48,878 nt of DNA from JABMPO01 sp964539785 (GTDB lineage Bacteria; Fidelibacterota; Marinisomatia; Marinisomatales; TCS56). A model generated the notes under the pieces. It did not search any database and was not told the origin of the DNA. It saw only the letters and a program-made list of their open reading frames with translations. A program made the translations under genes and the position numbers. Below, one piece after another: positions 28,833 to 36,834 of this stretch. The stretch covers positions 1 through 48,878 of the forward strand of contig CAZIJQ010000013.1 of the NCBI GenBank assembly GCA_964539785.1, written 5' to 3'. Positions within the stretch are counted from its first letter, which is position 1. Every line of letters starts with the position of its first letter.

Positions 28833-28841
28833 CTTAATCGG

Positions 28842-30854
28842 TTATTCGTTTCCAACCAGACTAAAAACCATCCCGCTGGTAGCTGGTACCGTTATTTCTC
28901 CGGTAATAATTTCTGTTGTATTCAAATTAACCGATTTGCCATCTACCAGTAAATGCCATTTCCCTTTTGGTAGTTTAACAGGGATTTGTTTTTTCCGCTC
29001 ACCGTTCAGAACCACAAATAATTTATCTTTCAACTGATAGACGACTGCTACATTACCATCAGGAATTGTGAATTTGTAATCGGCTGGTTGACTCCGTCGA
29101 AACTCAGGAAACATTTTTCGCAGTTCAATCAAACCGCGGTAATATTTAACCAATTCCTGATTCTGGTCTTTTTCATCCCAGTTGAGCCAGTTGGTTTCAT
29201 TGTCCTTGTTATAAGAATTATGATCGATCAAACCTACATGGTCATCGGGTACGTTAGTGTCAGCGATAACTTTACTGCGCGCCCATTCCTGGCCGGAATG
29301 GATCATGGTGGAACCCTGACTGGTGAGCAGGGTTAGGGCAGCCAGTTTATTGATTGCCAATTGTCGGCCCCGCACTTCAGCGTTAGTCATCCGGTTGGCA
29401 ATGATCTGATCTTCATTTACCAGCTTGGTGCCCAAACGGATGAAATCGCCCATGGTATTATCGTCGTGGGATTCCAGATAATTGACCGAATGAGCGCTCT
29501 CCACAAATTGTCCGCCGTTGTCCCGCAGCGATCCGGAAATATAACGCTGGATCGAAGCCTGATCATTGCCGCCCTGCCATTTGCCGAAGATGAAGCCCAG
29601 TCCATCGTGGGGATTCTGCCCTTTGACACCATTGCGAAACTGATCGTTCCAGGCCGCCCAGCCAATGTCGGAAAAGCCATTGGGATCGTAGCCACCGCCC
29701 CAGGGTTCGGCAATTATGATCACATTGGGATTGATCTTTTGGGCTTCGGTCAGAATCAAGGCGCAGGTTTCTTTATCGATTAATTGTGCCAGATCAAACC
29801 GGAATCCATCAATGTGATATTCTTTCAGCCAGTATTTCACGCTTTCGATAATCAATTGGCGCACATCCGGTTCTTCGGTATAAGTATCATTCCCGCAACC
29901 GCTCTGGGCGATATAATCGCCTTTTTTATCCAAACGGAAATATTTTTCCCGGTCAATATATTTAAAAGGATGGTAATCGTAATTGGACACGTGATTATAG
30001 ACCACATCCATTAAAACAGCAATTCCCTGCTTATGAAATTCTTTCACCATTGTCTTGAATTCATTTACTGCACGTCCGTCTTTGCCATTCCAGGCATTGG
30101 GCCGGTCTGTGCCATCGCTGGCATAATAGGTTTCGGGGGCGAAAAAGAAGGTGGTCATGTAACCCCAGTGATTGCGGGCATAGGGATTCCAAGTATTGTA
30201 AACCGGTGTGGATTTATCTTTGTATGGCACTTCCACATTGGCAAAATCCTGAGTCGGCAGCAATTCCACGGCATTGAATCCCATGGCTTTAATATGAGCG
30301 AATCCGCCACGCTGATTGTGATTCACTAGGCCAACATACGTACCGGGCTGGTGAGCTTCGGAAGTAGGATGGGTGGTTAAATCCCGTACATGCATTTCAT
30401 AGATGATTGCATCCCGGGGATCGAGTTTAAGGGGTTGATCTCCTTCCCAGTCGAAATCGTTGGCCACGATCAATGATTTGGCTACGTGCCGATAATTGTT
30501 TTGGGTTACTGCAGCTTTGGAATAAGGATCAGCCACAATTATTGCCGGGTCAATTGGTGACGGACCTTCCAATCGATAACCGTAGTAAGTACCATAACCG
30601 GCATTTCGCAAACCCAGTTCCCACACGCCATCGTTGTTTTTTCCCATGGGATATTCTGATCCGGTCTCATCCTCCGGTCGTTCAAAAATAACCAGATAAA
30701 CTCCCTCGGCCCGTGGCGCCAGTAGTTTGAAAATTGTCTTATTTCCCTGTACAAAAGCTCCGTAAGATAGCATGTCTTCCTCATTGGTGGCTGAACAGTT
30801 TATAAAAAATGCCGACAGCAGAATTAAACCGAAATACCGTAATATTATGCGCAT
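28842..30854 (-). CDS. GH13 debranching enzyme lipoprotein (type I pullulanase / isoamylase-like)
   Basis: The 670-residue product has a hydrophobic leader ending FFINC (Cys20), a relaxed lipobox with Asn at -1. A CBM48-like N-domain follows (about 30-130, YGAFV..KTIFKLLAPRAEGVYLVIF). The GH13 barrel has AVLMDVVYNHVS (279-290), GFRFDLAQLID with nucleophile Asp354, IIAEPWGGG with Glu383 and YLESHDDNT with Asp464. The debranching-specific segment is NHWGYMTTFFFAPE, closer to the GlgX/isoamylase form than to pullulanase YNWGYDP. It would remove alpha-1,6 branches at the periplasmic or outer face of a membrane. A candidate operator sits 18 bases upstream of the start, shared with the divergent GH13 lipoprotein gene. 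Confidence 0.88.
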   Translation of the reverse strand: MRIILRYFGLILLSAFFINCSATNEEDMLSYGAFVQGNKTIFKLLAPRAEGVYLVIFERPEDETGSEYPMGKNNDGVWELGLRNAGYGTYYGYRLEGPSPIDPAIIVADPYSKAAVTQNNYRHVAKSLIVANDFDWEGDQPLKLDPRDAIIYEMHVRDLTTHPTSEAHQPGTYVGLVNHNQRGGFAHIKAMGFNAVELLPTQDFANVEVPYKDKSTPVYNTWNPYARNHWGYMTTFFFAPETYYASDGTDRPNAWNGKDGRAVNEFKTMVKEFHKQGIAVLMDVVYNHVSNYDYHPFKYIDREKYFRLDKKGDYIAQSGCGNDTYTEEPDVRQLIIESVKYWLKEYHIDGFRFDLAQLIDKETCALILTEAQKINPNVIIIAEPWGGGYDPNGFSDIGWAAWNDQFRNGVKGQNPHDGLGFIFGKWQGGNDQASIQRYISGSLRDNGGQFVESAHSVNYLESHDDNTMGDFIRLGTKLVNEDQIIANRMTNAEVRGRQLAINKLAALTLLTSQGSTMIHSGQEWARSKVIADTNVPDDHVGLIDHNSYNKDNETNWLNWDEKDQNQELVKYYRGLIELRKMFPEFRRSQPADYKFTIPDGNVAVVYQLKDKLFVVLNGERKKQIPVKLPKGKWHLLVDGKSVNLNTTEIITGEITVPATSGMVFSLVGNE

Positions 30855-30872
30855 TATACTTCTCTTTTAATG

Positions 30873-30894
30873 ATTAACTCTGAATAGAGTGACT
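30873..30894. promoter_or_regulatory. Palindromic operator, site C, between divergent GH13 lipoprotein genes
   Basis: The left half ATTAACTCTG and right half TAGAGTGACT flank a 2-base centre; the site matches site A at about 16 of 22 positions, including the core AACTC and GAGT.ACT. It lies 18 bases from the debranching-enzyme start and 81 bases from the chosen start of the divergent gene. It is the weakest of the three sites, but its place matches the pattern. Confidence 0.65.
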
Positions 30895-30975
30895 AAATTA
30901 CGGAGGGTTAGTTTAATCAAAAACAGAATGATTAAAATTATTGGCGCTTCTGAACCAGCATTCATTGGAAATAAA

Positions 30976-33339
30976 ATGAAAAAAATATCGGGGTTATTAA
31001 TCAGTATTCTCATTTTGGCCGGTTGTGGACGGGAGATTCCTCAATCATTGTATCAAATACCCACATTAATCGTCCGCGAAGGGATCGAATCCGGATTTGA
31101 TTTGTCGGTTTACAAGCGTTCACCTGAAACTTTAATACAGGTATTCTCCCAGGGCGAATTGGAATCCAGAATGGTCGGCGATAGCCTGTATATCCGTCCA
31201 CTGGAAGCGGCCGGTGCCTTGGTCAGTTTATCGGTTACCGCTGATGGTTTGCCCTATACAATTATGGTGAAAGTCAAGAAAATGATCCGCCATACATTTT
31301 ATTATCCTGCTCAAATCGGCGATACCTTGATCATAGTTATGGGCGCTTTCAATGATTGGTCCCGCACCGCTCTTCCATTGGCCGATAGTGATGGCGATGG
31401 GATGGTGGAGCGAACCGTCTATTTGCGGCCTGAGCGACACGAATACAAATTTGTTGTTAACTGGCAGGAAGTTATCGATCCCCTGAATCCGGTTTTCATT
31501 TCCAATAATATTGGCGGTTGGAATTCAATCCTCGATTTATCGGACCAGCGCCCCCAGAAGGCGGGTCAATTCATGAAACGAACTGCCCACGGCAAGCGTC
31601 TGGAATTCGGCTATATTCCACCGGCTGATGGATCGCGGCCGGTAATTACCGAGGTACTAATTGACAATACACTCCTGACCGATCAGGAGATCGATCCTCA
31701 GCCCGATGGCAGTCTAATAATAAATACCACCGGCTGGGACAACGGCCGCTTACGGATTACCGGTGTTGATGGAGCTGGCCGGGTGATTCCGGAAAATCAG
31801 ACTATCATTAAAAACGGTCATTTCCTCACTGTTAAAAATGAACCAGGCGACTGGCATTTCTCGGTTTTATACAGTCTGATGGTAGACCGCTTCCTCGATG
31901 GTGATCCAACCAATACCCGTAAGGTTGGCGCGGTCGATCTCCATCCACTGGCGGATTTTCACGGTGGTGACCTGGCCGGGATTATTGCCAAATTAAAATC
32001 CGGTTATTTCACTGATTTGGGAATTAACGCTATCTGGGTTTCACCGGTATCATGCCAGCCGGACAGTGCCTTCACCGAATGGATACCGCCCAACCGGAAG
32101 TATACCGGTTACCATGGCTATTGGCCGGTGCAACCCCGGCAGGTTGACCCGCGCTTCGGCACCAGCGAAGAACTACAGGAATTAATAAAGATTGCTCATG
32201 AGCGGGACATTAAAGTGATCCTGGATTTTGTCAGTAATCATGTCCACGATCAGCATGTTTACAATCAGGAACATCCGGACTGGTTCGGTTCTATGTACTT
32301 GCCGGATGGGACGGTTAATATTCGCAATTGGAGTGAGGAAACCCGTCTGACTACCTGGTTCGATGAATTTATCCCATCCTACAATTTTCCATCCGCACCG
32401 GAGGCAATTGATCAAGTGGTGGATGACGCGCTGTGGTGGCTGGAAACATTTAATTTCGACGGCTTTCGTCAGGATGCGGTCAAGCACGTGCCTCACACGT
32501 TCTGGAAAAAATTGACTGCTGAAATGAAATCCCGTTACCCAGGTCGGGATTTTTATCAGATTGGCGAGACCTTTGGATCTGATCAATTGATCGGCAGTTA
32601 TGTGAATCCCGGTGAGCTGAATTCGCAATTCAATTTCGCGATTTATTTCAATGCCCGCGGACCATTCAGCGCTGACGAAGCCGATTTCAATCATCTGGCG
32701 ACAATCCTGAACGAAAATCCGGATGTGTTTGGTCCCGTAAATCTTATGGGAAATATTACTTCCAGTCATGATCAGGTGCGCTTCATGGCCTTGGCCGATG
32801 GTCAACTGACTTTCAGCGATAATGGTACCGAACGTGCATTTAATGACCCACCCGGACCAGTTCAAAACAAAACCAGCTATGATAAACTGATCAATTTCAC
32901 AGCATTCAATCTCTCGGTTACCGGTGTGCCGGTGGTTTATTATGGCGAAGAAATGGGGTTAATGGGCGCTGCTGATCCCGGGAATCGACGTCCAATGCGC
33001 TTTGATTCCGATTTAACCCCAATTGAACAAACTACCCTGGAGCGGATTTCCGCTCTGATAAAACTACGTCGGCAATATTCGACATTGTCAATCGGCGATT
33101 ATATTCCGCTGATGGTGGACGGACCTGTGTTGGTATTCGGTAAAGCTTATTTTGACGAATTTGTGGTGGTGGCTTTCAATCAGAGTAATTCTGCTGTTGA
33201 GACCACAGTCGAATTGCCATTTCCCATTGGTACAGTAAGCAGAATCGGTGAGTCCGGAGGAATCGCGACAAATGATAAACAAATGACACTTCAACTTGTG
33301 CCTTATGCTAATGGCATATATACTGTCACTGTAAAATAG
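30976..33339 (+). CDS. GH13 alpha-amylase-family lipoprotein with CBM48-like domain
   Basis: The frame is open from a GTG at 30889, but the ATG at 30976 is preferred because it gives a classic lipoprotein leader (MKKISG.., LAGC with Cys17) and leaves the operator outside the gene. The 787-residue product has a beta-rich N-domain, a CBM48-like module at about 105-190 (MGAFNDWS, HEYKFVVNWQEVIDPLNP) and a GH13 barrel. The barrel shows VILDFVSNHVH (414-424), GFRQDAVKHV with nucleophile Asp500, IGETFG with Glu531 and SSHDQVR. It resembles cyclomaltodextrinase or maltogenic-type amylases acting on short glucans. Lipid anchoring suggests a surface or periplasmic role beside the debranching enzyme encoded divergently. 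The CotH-type gene follows after 18 bases. Confidence 0.87.
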   Translation: MKKISGLLISILILAGCGREIPQSLYQIPTLIVREGIESGFDLSVYKRSPETLIQVFSQGELESRMVGDSLYIRPLEAAGALVSLSVTADGLPYTIMVKVKKMIRHTFYYPAQIGDTLIIVMGAFNDWSRTALPLADSDGDGMVERTVYLRPERHEYKFVVNWQEVIDPLNPVFISNNIGGWNSILDLSDQRPQKAGQFMKRTAHGKRLEFGYIPPADGSRPVITEVLIDNTLLTDQEIDPQPDGSLIINTTGWDNGRLRITGVDGAGRVIPENQTIIKNGHFLTVKNEPGDWHFSVLYSLMVDRFLDGDPTNTRKVGAVDLHPLADFHGGDLAGIIAKLKSGYFTDLGINAIWVSPVSCQPDSAFTEWIPPNRKYTGYHGYWPVQPRQVDPRFGTSEELQELIKIAHERDIKVILDFVSNHVHDQHVYNQEHPDWFGSMYLPDGTVNIRNWSEETRLTTWFDEFIPSYNFPSAPEAIDQVVDDALWWLETFNFDGFRQDAVKHVPHTFWKKLTAEMKSRYPGRDFYQIGETFGSDQLIGSYVNPGELNSQFNFAIYFNARGPFSADEADFNHLATILNENPDVFGPVNLMGNITSSHDQVRFMALADGQLTFSDNGTERAFNDPPGPVQNKTSYDKLINFTAFNLSVTGVPVVYYGEEMGLMGAADPGNRRPMRFDSDLTPIEQTTLERISALIKLRRQYSTLSIGDYIPLMVDGPVLVFGKAYFDEFVVVAFNQSNSAVETTVELPFPIGTVSRIGESGGIATNDKQMTLQLVPYANGIYTVTVK

Positions 33340-33357
33340 AATTAACCGGAGTTAACT

Positions 33358-35718
33358 ATGTTTTCACAGCGATTCAGAAAACAGTTGGCATATTATATTT
33401 TGATATCTGTCACAGCCAGCATTAGCCAGGCTGAAGATAGCTGGATGCTTTACGACGATTCGCAGGTAGGGGCGGTATATATCACCGTGGATCAGGAAGA
33501 CCTGGATTGGATCTACGATAATGTGGAAAGCGATTCTTTGCATTACGCCACTTTCCGGTTTGTGAATGCTTATATTGACGAGTCCGTAGACTCGATCGGT
33601 TTCCGGATTCGCGGGAATACTTCCCGCCATTCAGCGAAAAAATCTTTCAAGGTATCTTTCAATTATTTCGTCCCGGGCCGGGAATTCTATGGCGTCGATA
33701 AAATGAATTTAAACGGTGAGCATAACGACCCCTCAATTATTCGCTCCAAATTGTGCTGGGACATGTATCAAGATATTGGAATGACTGCCAGCCGGGCCGC
33801 CCATATTCGGGTTTACATCAATGGTGAATATTACGGCCTCTACATCTCGGTGGAGCATATCGATGATGAGTTTCTGGAGAAGAATTTTGCCGATGACAGT
33901 GGTAATCTATGGAAATGTCTTTGGCCGGCGGATCTGACTTATCTTGGGGATGATCCCGACCTGTATAAATTATATAATGGTGATCGTCCAGTTTACGAAT
34001 TGAAAACCAACGAAGATCAGAACGATTTTGGCCAATTAGCACGCTTGATCAGTATTCTGGAAAATACACCCGACAGTCAATTAGCCGATTCACTGGAGAG
34101 CTATTTGGATGTGTCGGAAGTGCTGAAGTACCTGGCCATTAATATTCTCACTGGCAGTTGGGACGATTATCGGTTCCTTAAAAATAATTATTATCTCTAT
34201 CACAATCCCAGCGAGGATCGATTCCATTTTATCCCCTATGATTATGATAATACTTTCAGCATCGACTGGTTCAACATCGATTGGTCGTCAATAAATCCTT
34301 ATTCTTATGCCGTCAGTGATAATAGTGGCCGACCGCTAACAACCCGATTACTTACCAACAACCAGTACCGCAATCTTTTCACTCATTTTATGGATTTTTA
34401 TCGCGATAATCTGTTCCTGCTGCCGCTGTGGGAAGACCGGATCGACAGCCTGCATTCAATGATAACACCCTGGGCCGAATTGGATTCTTTCCGCACCCTG
34501 GATTATGGCTACACCATTGACGATTTCCATGATTCCTATACTGCCGGGCATTATGATAATCAGCATGTGAAACAGGGATTAAAGGAATTTGTCAATCAGC
34601 GTAATACCAGTTTGCCGGGCCAGTTGACCTGGTTGACGGCGCCGCCACTGGTTTATGATATCGATTGGAGCCCCCGACATCCAGGACCCGTCGATACAAT
34701 TCATGTATACGCGGCGGTGAGCAGTCCGTTAGTCATGGATACTGTTACAATCTGGTTCCATCCAGGGAATTTGACTGTTATTGAAGAATATCCACTGGTG
34801 TTTGAACCACTGGCGGGTACTAATAAAGTGGAAGAGACTGACCGCTGGGTTGGGACGATTCCACCTTTGGGAGTTGGTGGTTTCGGCAGATTTCAGATTC
34901 AGGCGGTGGATGTGAATGGGCTGACCGGCCTGTATCCCCTGGGGCCGGCAATTGTCCTGCAGGTAGGCGGGCAAGACACAACCGGACTGGTGGTGAATGA
35001 ATTTATGGCCGACAATGATAATGTAATTGTGGATGAGGCCGGCGAATATGACGACTGGCTGGAAATCTATAATCCTACTGCTCAGGATGTTTTTCTCAGC
35101 GGCATGTATCTTACGGATAATCCCGATGAGCTGACCAAGTGGCAATTTCCATTTGGTGGTGTGGCGCTGGCAGCCGAAAGCTATTTACTGGTCTGGTGTG
35201 ATAATGACCCGCTGCAGGGACCGCTGCATACCACTTTTAAATTAAGTGCCGGTGGAGAATTTATCGCGCTGGTAGATGTCGATTGTGTAACCGTGATCGA
35301 TTCATTATCTTTTGGTCCCCAAGCCACCGATGTATCGTTCGGTCGCTATCCCGATGGTAGTGATAATTGGCAGATTGTTGCTCCAACGCCTGGTTTTGCT
35401 AATGTGGGATTATTGACTGATGCTGAGACTCAGCCCAATACGTTTTCAGTAACGGCTTATCCCAATCCTTTTAACAGCAGCGCTATTTTCCGATTTGATT
35501 TGCCGACACCCGGAAAAGTCAGTATCGCAATTTTTGATTTACTCGGACGGCAGGTAATGAATAATACGGCAAATGTCGTATTTGGCGGACAATATCAATT
35601 TGTCTGGAACGTGAGAAACCGGATCGCGGCGGGGATCTATCTTTATCAGATCAGCTTCACGTCAGTGGGCTCATCTTCACCGAAACTGAAAACTGGTAAG
35701 CTGGTTTATTTGAAATAG
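33358..35718 (+). CDS. T9SS-secreted CotH-kinase-family protein with lamin-tail domain
   Basis: The 786-residue product has a signal peptide (about 1-25) and a CotH-like protein-kinase domain at about 38-400. It contains GFRIRGNTSRHSAKKSFKVSF (Lys94/95), NLNGEHNDPSIIRSKL, ISVEHIDDEFL and the acidic FIPYDYDNTF (Asp295/Asp297), which resembles the metal-binding motif of CotH. A beta-sandwich follows, then a lamin-tail domain at about 543-665 (VVNEFMADN, DDWLEIYNP) and a T9SS sorting domain at about 695-786 (AYPNPFNSS). CotH of Bacillus phosphorylates spore-coat proteins; extracellular roles in this superphylum are not known to me. It lies 18 bases after a GH13 lipoprotein gene, so it is probably co-transcribed. 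The target is unknown. Confidence 0.85.
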   Translation: MFSQRFRKQLAYYILISVTASISQAEDSWMLYDDSQVGAVYITVDQEDLDWIYDNVESDSLHYATFRFVNAYIDESVDSIGFRIRGNTSRHSAKKSFKVSFNYFVPGREFYGVDKMNLNGEHNDPSIIRSKLCWDMYQDIGMTASRAAHIRVYINGEYYGLYISVEHIDDEFLEKNFADDSGNLWKCLWPADLTYLGDDPDLYKLYNGDRPVYELKTNEDQNDFGQLARLISILENTPDSQLADSLESYLDVSEVLKYLAINILTGSWDDYRFLKNNYYLYHNPSEDRFHFIPYDYDNTFSIDWFNIDWSSINPYSYAVSDNSGRPLTTRLLTNNQYRNLFTHFMDFYRDNLFLLPLWEDRIDSLHSMITPWAELDSFRTLDYGYTIDDFHDSYTAGHYDNQHVKQGLKEFVNQRNTSLPGQLTWLTAPPLVYDIDWSPRHPGPVDTIHVYAAVSSPLVMDTVTIWFHPGNLTVIEEYPLVFEPLAGTNKVEETDRWVGTIPPLGVGGFGRFQIQAVDVNGLTGLYPLGPAIVLQVGGQDTTGLVVNEFMADNDNVIVDEAGEYDDWLEIYNPTAQDVFLSGMYLTDNPDELTKWQFPFGGVALAAESYLLVWCDNDPLQGPLHTTFKLSAGGEFIALVDVDCVTVIDSLSFGPQATDVSFGRYPDGSDNWQIVAPTPGFANVGLLTDAETQPNTFSVTAYPNPFNSSAIFRFDLPTPGKVSIAIFDLLGRQVMNNTANVVFGGQYQFVWNVRNRIAAGIYLYQISFTSVGSSSPKLKTGKLVYLK

Positions 35719-35722
35719 CTCT

Positions 35723-36235
35723 TTATTCAGTAATACTAAATCTCCAGGCGCAGTGGAATTCAGGGGGGTGCTCATCCGGGGGACAGGCTATACATTCCGT
35801 TTTTATGCGCTCGTCGATAGTGCTGGCGAATTCGCTGTATTCCACGATTCCTACCGATTTGCAGGGAAAATCAGCTAACCCTTTCCGTTCTCGGGCAGAC
35901 TGCACCCGGCAGGCATTCATCCGGAAGACAAATGAAGAATCTGTTTCTTCAACGATTTCCTGCACATTCAGCCGTGAATAGATGCGATAACCTAAGGCTT
36001 TTTTCAGCCCCGCCAGACCGCTGTCAGGTTCGATGTCATGGCGGCGCATTATCCGTTTGGCTTCTATTACCGTAAATATTCGCCAAGCTTCCCGGTCGCA
36101 GTCCATGGCTGCTTCCATATTAAATTGTTTTTCCACTGCCTGAAACCACAGACCGTCGTGGGCCAGCCAGTTTTTGGCGAAATCATCCAGCATGCCGATT
36201 AATTGTTCGCGATTTAAATGTTCAAGATTCTTCAT
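35723..36235 (-). CDS. DUF6125-like cysteine-containing cytosolic protein
   Basis: The 170-residue protein has no signal or membrane segment. The C-terminal half carries a distinctive pattern: MNACRVQSARERKGLADFPCKSVGIVEYSEFA, then DERIKTECIACPPDEHPPEFHCAW. Five cysteines and a His in this layout suggest a metal or cofactor site. It looks like the family annotated as DUF6125; I cannot give it a function. The stop lies 4 bases from the convergent CotH-type gene. The neighbouring upstream gene at 36253 ends 17 bases away, so the two form a likely operon. Confidence 0.65.
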   Translation of the reverse strand: MKNLEHLNREQLIGMLDDFAKNWLAHDGLWFQAVEKQFNMEAAMDCDREAWRIFTVIEAKRIMRRHDIEPDSGLAGLKKALGYRIYSRLNVQEIVEETDSSFVFRMNACRVQSARERKGLADFPCKSVGIVEYSEFASTIDERIKTECIACPPDEHPPEFHCAWRFSITE

Positions 36236-36252
36236 GTCAATCCCCCGATTAA

Positions 36253-36762
36253 TTATGATTCACTCCGGTGCATTTTTTTGACAAAGGCCGCCGAACTGGT
36301 TTCCAGAGCTTGCAGGTTTGCCAGTTGTTGTTCATGGAAATTTGAATGGGCGATATGAGTGGCTTCCAGGATATCCCGAAACCAGCGATCGTAATTAGAC
36401 AATGTCATTTCCGGATATTTATTTTCTAGCGGTAGGCGTTGATATTCTTCTGATAGACCGGCCGCAATATCATCATAAAATCCCTGCATTTCATCATACG
36501 GGATTCCAATATCTTCGAATAGAGCCGTTAGGCGGTTCAAATGTTGGTAAATATCAACTGAACGCAGTTGGTCGAGTGAATCCAGACCCAGCGTATCTGC
36601 TGTGTTTTCCAGATCTTTGATTTGGATTATCAATTTTCCTTCACTGTATTTCATAAAATTTTCCTGTTCATTGCAATAAGTATTGTTCAATCTACCAAGC
36701 ATTTGCACTATCGTGAAATGATCATACCCTAAATATTCTGATGCCAGTGAATATTCCGGCAT
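36253..36762 (-). CDS. Hypothetical helical protein
   Basis: The 169-residue product is predicted to be soluble and mostly helical, with many acidic and Leu-rich segments (QIKDLENTADTLGLDSLDQLRS, FEDIGIPYDEMQGFYDDIAAGLSEEYQRL). It has no signal peptide and no motif I recognise. It lies 17 bases upstream of the DUF6125-like gene and starts 72 bases from a divergent MFS gene. It was accepted as real because of its length, its codon use in line with neighbours and the tight pairing. Confidence 0.6.
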   Translation of the reverse strand: MPEYSLASEYLGYDHFTIVQMLGRLNNTYCNEQENFMKYSEGKLIIQIKDLENTADTLGLDSLDQLRSVDIYQHLNRLTALFEDIGIPYDEMQGFYDDIAAGLSEEYQRLPLENKYPEMTLSNYDRWFRDILEATHIAHSNFHEQQLANLQALETSSAAFVKKMHRSES

Positions 36763-36834
36763 TGGCAGTAATTTCCCGGATAGGAAATTATGAGAGTGAA
36801 CAGAATACCAATGTCTTCATCGGGTTAGTACTAC

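Noticed and set aside
28351..28841. Short open frame in the gap (28588-28779)
   Set aside because: It runs through the palindromic repeats and has no ribosome-binding site or plausible protein.
32182..32865. 227-codon minus-strand open frame
   Set aside because: It is antisense to the catalytic domain of the GH13 lipoprotein and shows no independent coding signs.
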